A DNA stretch of 20,589 nt, taken from positions 37,872-58,460 of the forward strand of contig CAMPET010000310.1 of assembly GCA_946803715.1 (NCBI GenBank), read 5' to 3'. This document shows, piece by piece, positions 1 through 9,909 of this stretch. The first letter of the stretch is position 1. Every line of letters starts with the position of its first letter. The stretch is from Beroe ovata. Lineage: Eukaryota > Ctenophora > Nuda > Beroida > Beroidae. The translations under genes were made by a program, and so were the position numbers. Under the pieces are notes generated by a model. The model searched no databases. It was given only the letters and a program-made list of their open reading frames with translations, and was not told where the DNA came from.

Positions 1-25
1 TGATGACTGCCCACGATATTCTTCG
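1..25 (+). other. Possible 3' end of an exon cut by the window edge
   Basis: The first 24-25 bases end in a sequence that fits a splice donor (TTCG followed by GTGAGT), and a long GT-rich stretch with no coding character follows. This is what the end of an exon of a gene lying to the left would look like. With only about eight codons visible, neither frame nor family can be judged, so this is a weak call based only on the donor match. Confidence 0.2.
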
Positions 26-61
26 GTGAGTGTTGTTTATTCGTTTGTGTTTCTGTTTTTG

Positions 62-175
62 GTGTTTGTGTGTGTTTTGGTGTTTGTTTGTTTTCTGTGT
101 GTGTATGTTTGTGTGTGTGTGTGTGTCTGTGTGTATGAGTGTGTGTTTGTGTGTGTTTGTGTGTGTGTGTGTGTG
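62..175. repeat. Interrupted (GT)n microsatellite
   Basis: Long run of GT dinucleotides broken by TTTGT and CTGT units. Open reading frames across it translate to Val/Cys/Phe strings and are composition artefacts. Similar tracts recur at about 598-620, 3065-3205, 7140-7285, 19130-19265 and 20563-20589 in this window. Confidence 0.9.
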
Positions 176-219
176 GTGTTGACTGTTGACGTATCGCGAC
201 TGCGTTATGGTGTGGTTTG

Positions 220-1798
220 AATACAATTTAGGATAACTTAACTCAGCTAAAACGGTTGAGATTTTTTTAGTCGTGATTGAAACGCCTCACTCATTTCAGT
301 TCCTCGTTTAGCATTTTGATTCTATGCCTGTTCAACTCACTTTGACCGCTTTCACTTCTCTCTTTGTAACCAGCTGATATTGTACATTCATCTCTGCGTG
401 ATTCGTATCAAGCATAATGAATTAACATCGATCTTTACTCTGATAATAGTTATCAATCTCCGATAATTACTACTGAAGCATGACTACTTACCTACTATTA
501 TAGTGCTCCTTCATAATAATTCCTTGCGCTCCTTCGCTCGTTGTGAAGCGCACATTGAACAGTTATAACTCACAATACTTTCACTAGCTCTGTGTGTTGT
601 TTGTGTGTGTGTGTCTGTTTGTTATAGCATATCTGAAAGCAGTGTCAATGGTTATTCGCTTTCTATACAACAACTGAAGGCCATGTTATTGTTCTACAGC
701 ACATATCAGACACAATGTTCACTTGCTGAAACCTGAACTTCGCTCGTCACATGTTTCAGACAGGTTCTTTTCTACACTCTGTTTTGTTTTTCACGCTCGG
801 ATACTCTTGTTAATATCTCGCCAGAACTTACATTTCTTATCTCTTGTCCAGAATTAGATTTCTCATTATATTACTCCATTGTGCCGCTTTTTAGTGCCGC
901 TTTATTGCCTTTTTCCGTGTCATGAATCAGGATATTATCGGCAACCGAACACCGATGACGGTACTAGCCCGTATAACTGGAACTAGTATCGACACTGCAG
1001 ACTTACGAATCTGATGTGCCTAACAATGGCAGTAATTTCATATTATCCGGGTTATTAAATGCCCGGTGATGATTCCTCCTATACTGGACCAATCCTTCTC
1101 GCTATCTCCCTGTAACCATGACATTGCAAACAATAAACACTTGGCGAGGAGAAGATGTGACAAGTATTTCTCTACATTTGGAGTTAGTTGAATTCACTTC
1201 CTCCAATNTTGTCCTTCATAGTCTCGAATTTGCCGTTCACAGGTTTTTAATGATTTTCGTTGATTTTGAAACATAATTATGACGTCATAATTGATACTAG
1301 GTAAGTCAAATTTTGCAATTTCGAGCATAGCCGATTTTCTGGATTTGAAGGGATCTCTGCTAATAAAACATGCTGCTTGATCAGAACTTGTAATTATATG
1401 TACAATTGATCAATATTACGCCGAAAAGCTAATGAGTTAATTACCTAATTAGCCTAATTAAGGTGAATAACTCTAAATCTGATGCAGATATACTTGTTTT
1501 CAATACAGGATATGATGCCTCAAATCTTGTTTGTTCAATTCAGTGATACTATTTCGATTCCCACGAAAACCTAATTAATCTATTAGTCTTATTAGCCTAA
1601 TTAAGGCGCATATCTCGTGACTGGAAGCAGATAGGCAGGTTTTCTCAACGGGGTATGTTACCTTACTCCTAAATCCTAATGATTGTGATTCATTATAGTA
1701 ACTCATTTGCGTCTCAATTAACTAATTGGATAATTGACCAATCAGTAAAGTATCACTCGAAAAATTTAGATATGAATCCCTGTGAAAAATAGTGATAT
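220..1798. other. Non-coding stretch, no gene recognised
   Basis: No exon with convincing coding character was found on either strand. The stretch is AT-rich, especially from about 1240 onward, carries a short GT tract near 600 and an isolated N at 1208. A good splice-donor-like string (CTAG then GTAAGT) occurs at about 1301, but the reading frames before it are closed by stops within a few codons. An AATAAA string lies near 1131 without an associated gene. Confidence 0.5.
1449..1606. repeat. Diverged direct repeat in AT-rich DNA (about 143-bp spacing)
   Basis: The 15-mer TTAGCCTAATTAAGG occurs exactly at 1449-1463 and again at 1592-1606, with weaker similarity continuing downstream of each copy (for example a shared GCAGATA and TTTTC at similar offsets). 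Related CTAATT-type strings occur around 1575 and 1722. This looks like two old copies of a tandem or dispersed repeat unit. No coding content was seen. Confidence 0.45.
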
Positions 1799-2063
1799 TT
1801 TTCCCAAAACCAAATAAGATTTGGTTATTTTAGTCCGCAGCATCTGTGCGTTCTTTATTCTAAAGTCTCTGATATGAAAAAAAAACGCAGCATATACGTC
1901 AGACTGCCGCCACTTCACTGAGAAAAGCTACAGTGTTTCTACACGTGATATGGCGGCAGTCTGACGTATATGCTGCGTTTTTTTTCATATCAGAGACTTT
2001 AGAATAAAGAACGCACAGATGCTGCGGACTAAAATAACCAAATCTTATTTGGTTTTGGGAAAA
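1799..2063. repeat. Near-perfect foldback (inverted repeat) with 38-nt loop
   Basis: The left arm 1799-1912 (114 nt) and right arm 1951-2063 (113 nt) are reverse complements. The only difference I see is an A tract of nine against a T tract of eight. The central loop is 1913-1950. The outer part of each arm contains its own palindrome, AACCAAATAAGATTTGGTT (1808-1826 and the mirror near 2038-2056), so the ends could fold separately from the main stem. No ORF lies inside and I found no clear target-site duplication. It may be a foldback-type or MITE-like element. Such a hairpin would form a long double-stranded RNA if transcribed. Confidence 0.9.
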
Positions 2064-2157
2064 TTAGTTATTATAAGACTTTTTAATTGCTCAGCACTGA
2101 TCTGATGAGACGTTTTTGATATATATTGGCTCGTGCTCCATAATTTCTGTACCTCAG

Positions 2158-2304
2158 GAAACACGATGATACTGATAGCTCTTTTCAAAGACAAGAACCT
2201 ACACACACGGAGTAACAAGTTCATACGGAACCTGGCATTCGCAGACCTGTGTGTCGGGTTTTGGACAATGTCTGTTACCTTCGCCTCCATGATCAACCAG
2301 GCAT
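2158..2304 (+). CDS. Orphan class A GPCR exon (end of TM1 to ECL1), partial or pseudogene
   Basis: A pyrimidine-rich acceptor ends in CAG at 2157 and the open frame then reads from the Gly-Asn of TM1 through intracellular loop 1. The N-F/I-x-R-N-L-A-F-A-D-L signature of TM2 follows, then a tryptophan typical of extracellular loop 1 (around 2302-2304), with possible donors GTGGGT or GTAAAA directly after. The phase-1 start splitting the Gly codon before Asn fits an exon junction. The preceding TM1 exon was not found upstream: a stop lies at 2106 in this frame and the 265-bp foldback is only 94 bp away. A further open frame (about 2445-2561) could carry a degenerate TM3, but it lacks the expected Cys and DRY. 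It is therefore a gene fragment or a gene with distant exons. The GPCR family assignment is solid; its functional status is unknown. Confidence 0.6.
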
Positions 2305-2309
2305 GGGTG

Positions 2310-3060
2310 GGTAAAACACACTTCAGAATTCTCTAGCTCTCGATCCCTGCGGCATGTGTAACAGCTTACCTACTACGTAACACTTCAACATCTGCTTAAC
2401 TTGGTAACCACAATACCAGCTCACCATTTACCATGCAATTTCAGATATTTGACGTATTTGGGGATCAATCACTGCTCTACGTTGTGACGTGTAACTTCAG
2501 TGCATTCCTCGANGACCTTCAGAAGCTGATTTATTATGATAATCAGTTATTTCATGACCGCTAGGCCCAAAAATTGGTTTTTTGCTTATATCTCAAAAAG
2601 TAAAGGGTTTAGAGCTTAGGTTCACAGTACAGACTAATATAAACATGGCCATTGCGCTTCTTTTAAGCTATCATTTGCCTTCCTATGACCTTCAGATGCT
2701 GAGATATGGACACTCGCTCTTACGCGAGCGGCGGTAAAAATGGGCGTGGCCCTGGCACCCTCTATGACGTCGATTCAACGAAGGGCAGTTAATTTTTTTG
2801 AAAGAGGACACTTAGAACTACCAAAAACCGTTGAGAAACTTTGTCCACTCGGATGTTGCATACTGACTATGGCTGGGCTACTAGAGTAAATCGCTTTACA
2901 CCGGTTTTGGTCATATATAATCTGCACGCTCATTTTCATGAGCTCAGTGATTACTTTCCTCTCCCTCGCCCGCTACTATTGGGGAAATTGGGGAAATCAG
3001 TAGTGTCCTCTCTAAATCCACCAGCTAACCATTTCCCCGGTCCACTAAAACATATCCTCG
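2310..3060. other. Non-coding stretch, possible dispersed-repeat DNA
   Basis: No recognisable gene. The part from about 2548 to 2900 has the unstructured look of a dispersed repeat, including a GC-rich hairpin-like string near 2708-2722 and a TGACGTC (CRE-like) string near 2765. I have no second copy in the window to prove repetitiveness. An N occurs at 2513. Confidence 0.3.
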
Positions 3061-3064
3061 ATTT

Positions 3065-3205
3065 CTGTGTGTGTGTGTGTGGTGTCTTTGTGTTTGTGTG
3101 TGTGTCTGTGTGTGGTGTCTTTGTGTTTGTGTGAGTGTGTACTGTGTGTGTGTGGCGTCTTTGTGTTTGTGTGAGTGTGTGTCTGGGTGTGTGGGTGTGT
3201 ACTGT
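3065..3205. repeat. Interrupted (GT)n microsatellite upstream of the TRAK-like gene
   Basis: GT-rich tract with several near-identical higher-order units of roughly 30 nt (GTGTGTGGTGTCTTTGTGTTT-like). It lies about 270 bp before the TRAK-like start codon. ORFs on both strands here are composition artefacts. Confidence 0.85.
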
Positions 3206-3476
3206 GTATGGCGTATGATAATACATTTTCATCGATAACAATTTGCTCTCATTTAAATCTCTCTCTACTACGGTCCAATTAAAGACTCGATATTCTGTGA
3301 TATGGTATGTACTACAGTTATTGTATCTGCAGTCAGTTCTATAGCCAGCAGTTTTCTGTTACGAGTTAGAATTATTTTGTTTGCTTGTTTGTCGAGCGCG
3401 TAATGTATATCCATTGTCATAGCAACATCAAGTTACTACAGCTACACTGTGGCAACATAGAGCAACATAGAGAAAC

Positions 3477-6400
3477 ATGGTATCAGAAGCTCTAGCGAGT
3501 TTAGATGAGCAACTCTCCCTACTGCGGAGTAGAACACAGATCTGTGATACTGATCTGCGGTGTCTCCTGAAGTGTGTACGTGTTGCCATGGATACAACGC
3601 CACTATTTCACGCTGTTTCATTCCGTCGCACTCGACCCTCACTTCTACCCGATTTCTCACCCCCCCTCTCCGCAAACTATCTCACCTATTCTCACCTCTC
3701 ACTCACTCACCCCCTCTCCGCAATCTATCTCACCTATTCTCACCTCTCCCTCACTCAATCAATTCTCACCCTTCAGAAAGAGAAAGAGCTGGAAATAGCT
3801 GCTAGGATCGGGCAGAGCCTCCTCAAGAAAGTTGGAACCCTGGAGGGGGACCTAGTCTCAGCGCAGAGCAACTGTCTCGAGATGGAACACAGGGTTAGAG
3901 CAGTTTTGTTCGCAGCACATCCATACATCTATAGTACATCTATAGTACATCTATAGTACATCTATAGTACATCTATAGTACATCCATACATCTAGTCTAT
4001 AATAGACGAGATATCCATTATCTTGTCTAGATCTTAACGTTAGAGTTATATTTGTTTATGTAAGCTTTTCTGAGGATGAGATAAGTAGAATAGAGTTCAT
4101 GTTTATTAACACTTCAGAATTCCTTCCAACTCCACGATATCCTCATTTTATCCTCAGGTCAACCAGTTAAACCACGAAGTATGCACAAAGGATGAATTGC
4201 TGAAGTTTGTGGACAGAGAAATGACCGACAGACAGGACTTGGAAAATGTCGAAATGAAGGAATCTCTGCTCCGGCTGAATAAGGAATGTCAGGACCTCAA
4301 AATGGAGAACTCGAAACTCAAGAATTGTGTAAGTTTCCCCCTCTGGTCTTGTCTGGTCTTGTCTGTTGAAATGACGTGTTACGAGAGGTGGTGACTGTCA
4401 TTCTGTCACAATCCGATAAGTCAATCCCTAGTGATTTGCTACAGTTCTGTCCTAATTACACAAAGAAACAGTCCTAATTACCCGATATGAGTCCAGTAGA
4501 AGTCTATTATTACCTAATTAAGTCTAAATTTATGTCGTATGGCATGATTCCAATGTCTTTAATCTTATCATTTCTCAATTACGGCAGACACTGGAACAAT
4601 AATGGCTGCATGTCGATATTTCGAGTGAAATTCGACACAATGTGCTTGCTCAGTTATTATAAGTCAGGAGAATGACTTATGATAATTCATTGTATCCCCC
4701 TGGTTTTCGAGGTGGTGTAAAATGGGTTTGTATTTGNTTCTCACCCCCTCTCCGCAAACTATCTCACCTATTCTCACATCTCACTCACTCACCCCCTCTC
4801 CGCAAACTATCTCACCTATTCTCACCTCTCCCTCACTCAATCAATTCTCACCCGCTCCCCACCCCCTTCAGAAAGAGAAAGAGCTGGAAATAGCTGCTAG
4901 GATCGGGCAGAGCCTCCTCAAGAAAGTTGGAACCCTGGAGGGGGACCTAGTATCAGCGCAGAGCAACTGTCTCGAGATGGAACACAAGGTTAGAGCAATT
5001 TTGTTTGCAGTACATCCATACATCTAGTCTATGATAGACGAGATATGTGATTCCACTATCTTGTCTAGATCTTTACGTTAGACGTTAGAGTTATAATTGT
5101 TTATGTAAGCTTTTCTGAGGATGAGATAAGTAAATTAAAGTTCATGTTCATTACCACTTCAGAGTTCCGTCCAACTCCATTATATCCTCATTTTATCCTC
5201 ATTTTATCCTCAGGTCAACCAGTTAAACCACGAAGTATGCACAAAGGATGAATTGCTGAAGTTTGTGGACAGAGAAATGACCGACAGACAGGACTTGGAA
5301 AATGTCGAAATGAAGGAATCTCTGCTCCGCCTGAATAAGGAATGTCAGGACCTCAAAATGGAGAACTCGAAACTCAAGAATTGTGTAAGTTTCCCCGTCT
5401 GGTCTTGTCTGGTGGTTTGTGGAAATGAGGTGTTACGAGAGGTGGTGACTGTCATTCTGTCACAATCCGATAAGTCAATCCCTGGTGATTTGCTACAGTT
5501 CTGTCCTAATTACACAGAGAAACAGGTCCTAATTGCCCGATATGAGTCCAGTAGAAGTCTATAATTACCTAATTAAATCTAAATTTATGTCGTATGGCAT
5601 GATTCCAATGTCTCTAATCTTATCATTTCTCAATTACGGCAGACCTTGGAACAATAATGGCTGCATGTCGATATTTCGAGTGAAATTCGACACATCATGC
5701 TTGCTCAGTTATTTATAAGTCAGGAGAATGACTTGTGATAATTCATTGTATCCCCCTGGTTTTCGAGGTGGTGTAAAATGGGTTTGTATTTGTACTGTAG
5801 TGTGTTTGCTGTTACTAATTACTGGGATGAAGAGGACATGAGCTCCTATTCCTTGAGTGTAAGTCCCCCCTCCCCCCTCCCCTTAACTCTGTCACTCACT
5901 TACCACAACTGTGGGTGTGGTCGTTGGGTTGCTCCTTCCTAAACCTTGTCATCTCACAGCAACAGGGAATTAAGTCAGAGACGCTCCGACTGGAGGCTAA
6001 AGAGACGGCCCTCATTCAGCATTGCCTCAAACAACTTGGTATGTTGCTTGCTGTCTCATTTCAGTCTTTACTTGTCAGTTGTATAATTGTGTCGAGCTGT
6101 TGTCAGATTGACACTATGGTGTCAGCTCTGTCACATTGACACCATGGTGTCACATTGACACAGTGTCGTTGACATCATTTACCTCGTTTACTAGAACTAA
6201 CAAACGAAGACCAAATGTCAAGTGAGTGTGCTGGGGCTGCAGCTTCCTGCACGCGCTCTATATCATAGAGTCTACAATAATAATAGTCAATGTTCATGCG
6301 CGAATGGCCGAATGGTTGCCTCATTTTGCTTGGCAGGGTTGTCAAGCTAATCACTAGTGGGGTCCCGGGTCGCCAATGTATCACACTACCTCACCCGCCC

Positions 6401-9400
6401 CCTCTCTTATCAGGCGATACCGTGGTCCAAGTGTCCAAGTTGGAGGCAGCGGCAGAGCAGAAGTCAGAACAGATTGTTCTACTGAAGACAGATTTGTGTC
6501 ACGTGACCTCATCGCTCAAGGAGCTGACACTCAAACACGTGGAGCTAATTGATGACAACAACGACCTCCGCATGCAAATCCAGACGATGAGAGAGGAGCA
6601 AAAACTCGCTTCTCATCAGGTAGACAGGACTGATTAGACCGGTCACTAGTCAGTGATAACTAGTGATAGTCAGTATTGGGGTAGACTGGTCAGTACTCAG
6701 TGATACCAGATGAATAACGTGATCTCGTAATGCGATATGGATCATGAGAAAACTGCAGTCGATAACGCTGTTGTTGTCGTTGGCTCGTGTCAACATGATA
6801 ACACCACTGTTGTTAACATGATAACACCACATGATAACACCACTGTTGTTAACACACTGCTAATCTCAGTTGTCGCACCTCCAAAAGAAGTACGAAGAGT
6901 GTTTGCAGATGTTGGAGGACAGTAAGAAGCACATTTACCGCATGACAAGTCCCAACACACCGGTAATGCCACCNTGATGATAACTGAATTGATGATTCAG
7001 TACATGAATGTTTCAATATTCGCGTCTTTACAAGGACACAACGTGATTCATGTGTTTCATGTATTCTCGCTATAATAATTGAGTTAACTTTGTCTCATTG
7101 TTGTGTGTGCAATGTGCATCGGTTACGCGATGTGAGTGGTATGTGTTTGTGTGTGTGTTTGTGTTTGTCTGTGTGAGTGTTTGTGTGTGTGAGAGTGTGG
7201 GTGGGTGTTTGTCTGTGTGTTTGTGTGTGTGTGTGTTTGTGTGCGTGTGTATGTGTGTGCGTGTGTGTGTATCTGTGTGTGTGTGGGCGATCAGTGCTTT
7301 ACCAGAGTTATTTCTTCCTGGTTACTTTTGGACCGAAGACCATGCTGAGTTTACCTAATTGAAAATCCTAACCACACTCCCACTTCCCGAATCACCTCCC
7401 TCCTAGCACTCCCTAATCACCTCCCTGCTAGCACTCCCCTCTTTCTGCAGCACAGACGGGCGCGGAACGGAGTATCTAAACACAAGTTCGTGAGATCACG
7501 AGCCCGGATATCCCGAGGAGCCAAGGATCACAAAGCGACAGAGACGACTGACGACAGTGACAACAAGGACAGCGGCGTAAGGTCAGAGACTGATACTGAT
7601 TCAGGCGCTGATAACGACAGGTTTGTCTCTCTGCTAATTGCTCCTTCATCAACCAAATCATGACTCCGCCACCAAACACGAGGAGTATTGGCAACCGTCC
7701 AGAGAGTGCATGTGTGACTGTTTGTGTCAAGTAGAGTTATAGAATCTGGCCCGCTATTCTATGAGCTATGTGCATACTGCTGACTATTGCTTTAGGGGTC
7801 AACACGATCAGAAACCATCTTGCCATGATGAATTATGTCGTAATCACTTAATCTTATCTCCACCCCCTCACCCCTCCCTCACCCCCCTCTTATCTCCACC
7901 CCCTCACCCCCCNGATATATGTAATCCTTTTCTCACCCCTCCCTCACCTCCCTCACCCCCCTCTGAACTCACTCCCCTCACAGTAGTAGAGACACCAAGT
8001 CCGCGATGCTGACACCACATCACAAGAGAAGACTCAGGAGAGGTACTGCCTCGACACTCAGTGATCCGGAAACAGGACACCGAGAGACGCCGGGACCTCA
8101 TCTGCTGCTGCCGCCTAAAGACGCCCTCCGAGATCTGATAGCCGATTCAAGAGTAAGTTTCAAGTACCAGAGACTTACTTTTAGTAGCCATTTTTCGTAG
8201 AAGCTTTCATAGATACCCCGTCTCTTACATTCGTTTTCAAACTATAGGAAGATGAAAACTCTACCAACTCCAATTCTCGTTCTCTGTCCAGTGATGTTCT
8301 GGTGTCAAGTGATGTGTCTAAGTGATGTATCTAGTGATGTGTCAAGTTATATGTCAAGTGATGTGTCACCATCTCGCCCCCACCAGGTCTCGGCTCCTCC
8401 CTACTCATCTCTACAAGGGAGTACCCACTCCCTAAACAGTGACACCAACATCACGAGTGTGAGTGACACGTGGCAGAGCGAGCCTGGACAAGCAAACAGA
8501 CACATGTACGGGACTAACAAACTCAAGATGGTGAAACCCCTCGAGGGAAGCATGACACTTCTCCAGGTATGTAGTTCTGTGAGCGCCCCAATAATACATA
8601 TCATAGATGAAATTTCCCTCTTCTTTTTTCGAAAAAAAAAACCTTTATTTTCTCAAAAAAAAGCCTTTCACATCCTGATGTTGTTGTTGTTTATGTTGTT
8701 GTTCAATGAAACTTGTAGTGGAAGTTGCTGGCGATGAAACAGAACAACAGTCTCCTCACTACTGAGGAGAGACCGGGTGTGTTACAGAGGAACACAGTGT
8801 CCAACCTGCACGACAACGAGGGGATAGCTGCTCTTGGTAAGTCTGCGCTGTGAAATGAGGATTCTGGATTATAGCTCCAAACTGTCACGTGACTGTTCCT
8901 CACATCTGTCACGCGATACCTGTCACACATCTGTCACACACATGACATGATGACATGGTGAAGGAGTGACATGGTGACATTTCCCCAGGAGGATTAGAGT
9001 CGCAGGGTATCATGTCAAAGGGAGCGATGACACCTGTCACTTCGTCGAAGAGCGGTGTTGTGAGTAGGACAGAGGCCCGGGGAATCCTCACTCGGTCACA
9101 GGCCCTCCCTCCTGTAGCAGCAGCAGGTAACTTGTTGTTGATGGACAGTGTTGTATAGGATAGACAAGGATTGTCCAAAATAGGGGGGATTTCATGTCTT
9201 GATACGTTTTTCCTCCCTTTCCGCCTCTCAATTCCCCTCCTCTCGATTACCAAGTTCACTGAACACTCCCCCACTCACACTGAGTACTCACTCCTCTGTC
9301 TAGGATCGCTGGATAAGATAGACTCAACACCCCGGTCCTCACTACAACCAGTAGCTGCTCCCCCTCCTGCGGTTGACCCAGCTGCACAGGACTTGTTCGC

Positions 9401-9768
9401 GTATCTGAGCTCCAAGTACGAGGTGCCCAAGAACACCATCAGCTCAGATTATACCACGGGGTCATCGGAAACCAGGGCAGGGTCCAAGGTGAGGTTGGGC
9501 AGCGGAGGAATCTAACAAGAAACCCATGTCTTGATGAGCCACGATCCGTCATCACGATCAGTTCAATCAGATGAATTCCATCACAGCCCATCATCAGTAA
9601 ATTCAATGTCGTGATCCATATTTCCCCCAGGTCAAGGTTGATGCACAGCCCCGGACACGGACCATATCACCTGATATACCCGATGAAGAGACCACCCCAG
9701 TCGTGATAAAGAAAACCAACTCACCAGCCCCCTCTACTGGGATTGGTAGACTATTCGGCTGGTCTTGA
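3477..9768 (+). CDS. TRAK/Milton/HAP1-family mitochondrial trafficking adaptor
   Basis: Coiled-coil adaptor; family members link kinesin and dynein to mitochondria through Miro (known for the family). Exons I infer: 3477-3575, 3777-3893, 4158-4328, [repeat copies 4872-4988, 5214-5384], 5960-6038, 6414-6619, 6870-6962, 7451-7620, 7984-8152, 8248-8566, 8719-8836, 8989-9126, 9304-9488, 9631-9768. Phases agree at every junction except one base inside 8248-8566. The product is about 666 aa without the repeated exon pair, about 762 with it. Diagnostic features are the HAP1_N block with [11 protein letters not shown], the KDELL stretch, a conserved ENxxL...SET block, a [10 protein letters not shown] block in exon 6870-6962, and the Milton-domain [11 protein letters not shown] (end of 8248-8566) followed by WKLLA and RPGV in the next exon. 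Exon 1 joins exon 2 in perfect register with the family. The C-terminus ends GRLFGWS. An AATAAA lies at 9903. The start ATG (AACATGG) is the first plausible one; an extra upstream exon is not excluded. Confidence 0.88.
3654..4736 (+). repeat. Tandem duplication, copy A (TRAK exons 2-3 and introns)
   Basis: This 1.08-kb segment is repeated at 4738-5792. Within the exons I see only a few substitutions (a silent Val/Ser-region change, Arg to Lys at the end of exon 2, a silent Arg codon). The introns differ by small indels and substitutions, including an 11-bp minisatellite present only in copy A. Copy A ends precisely where a single N begins. Confidence 0.95.
3927..3981. repeat. 11-bp minisatellite, five units
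   Basis: Five head-to-tail copies of ATCTATAGTAC in the intron after TRAK exon 2, copy A. The corresponding intron in copy B (after 4988) has no such expansion, so this is a length polymorphism between the two copies. Confidence 0.9.
4738..5792 (+). repeat. Tandem duplication, copy B (TRAK exons 2-3 and introns)
   Basis: Copy B begins directly after the N at 4737 with the same pyrimidine-rich string that begins copy A, and ends at the point where copy A stopped (GGGTTTGTATTTG). It then continues into unique DNA. Both duplicated exons (4872-4988 and 5214-5384) keep intact splice sites and phase 0 at both ends, so inclusion would add 96 residues of coiled coil without breaking the frame. Confidence 0.95.
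6298..6375 (+). repeat. tRNA-derived SINE relic or tRNA-like pseudogene
   Basis: Inside a TRAK intron, TGGCCGAATGG (6305-6315) matches a tRNA A box. About 46 bp further on, GGTCCCGGGTCGCC (6361-6374) resembles the GGTTCGAATCC B box with losses. The spacing suits an RNA polymerase III promoter. The acceptor stem does not pair convincingly and the anticodon arm is poor, so a functional tRNA is unlikely. No poly-A or tail repeat was identified. Confidence 0.4.
6788..6856. repeat. Short tandem repeat in TRAK intron (ATGATAACACCACTG type)
   Basis: Units containing ATGATAACACCAC and TGTTGTTAACA occur two to three times head to tail just upstream of the exon beginning at 6870. It is intronic with no coding potential. 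Confidence 0.7.
7140..7285. repeat. Interrupted (GT)n microsatellite in TRAK intron
   Basis: GT-rich tract in the intron between exons 6870-6962 and 7451-7620. The same intron has an N at 6974. The open frames over it are low-complexity. Confidence 0.85.
8302..8373 (+). repeat. 12-bp coding minisatellite (SSDV repeat) with one extra base
   Basis: Units of the type GTGTCAAGTGAT are repeated about five to six times inside TRAK exon 8248-8566, encoding Ser-Ser-Asp-Val repeats. One unit (8314-8326) is 13 nt, not 12: it has an extra A at 8320/8321. Upstream of it the repeat reads SSDV in frame with exon start 8248; downstream it reads SSDV in the +1 frame, which is the frame that continues into the conserved KPLEGS region. 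The simplest reading is one exon carrying a one-base insertion. Confidence 0.75.
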
Positions 9769-9902
9769 AGTCAAGAGTTTGCACTGCAACCGAGCTCTTA
9801 ATTCATATGAACAGTCGCAGGAACACTGATTTTTGATCAAAGATTTTTTGCTTTTTATAATTGTTAACGTGGATTTTGTATTGAAATTGATGAATGCCGG
9901 TT

Positions 9903-9908
9903 AATAAA
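9903..9908 (+). terminator. Poly(A) signal of the TRAK-like gene
   Basis: Canonical AATAAA 135 bp after the TRAK stop codon (9766-9768), in AT-rich 3' UTR-like sequence. The cleavage site is not identifiable. Confidence 0.65.
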
Positions 9909-9909
9909 T

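Noticed and set aside
26-220. 64-codon Val/Cys-rich ORF
   Set aside because: Translation of a GT microsatellite. The same applies to the ORFs at 2951-3241, 7098-7362 and 18993-19292.
2841-3134. 97-codon ORF on the plus strand
   Set aside because: No family resemblance; its C-terminal third is microsatellite translation and no splice structure supports it.
3581-3594. RFX X-box-like GTTGCCATGGATAC in TRAK intron 1
   Set aside because: One half-site is mismatched, and a single imperfect match is expected by chance.
3477-3956. 159-codon ORF reading through TRAK exon 1 into exon 2
   Set aside because: The middle (3576-3776) is an intron: good GTACGT donor and CTTCAG acceptor, pyrimidine-rich repeats, and only the spliced form aligns to TRAK.
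5793-5870. Possible extra TRAK exon ending before a GTAAGT donor at about 5860 (short acidic/Ser-rich peptide)
   Set aside because: A phase-0 entry from the upstream acceptor hits a stop, and exon 5214-5384 joins exon 5960-6038 in exact register with the TRAK family without it.
8296-8386. A small intron within TRAK exon 8248-8566
   Set aside because: Donor candidates (GTTCTG, GTGTCA, GTGTCT) are poor and the region encodes continuous SSDV repeats once a single base is discounted; a one-base insertion is simpler. Not fully excluded.
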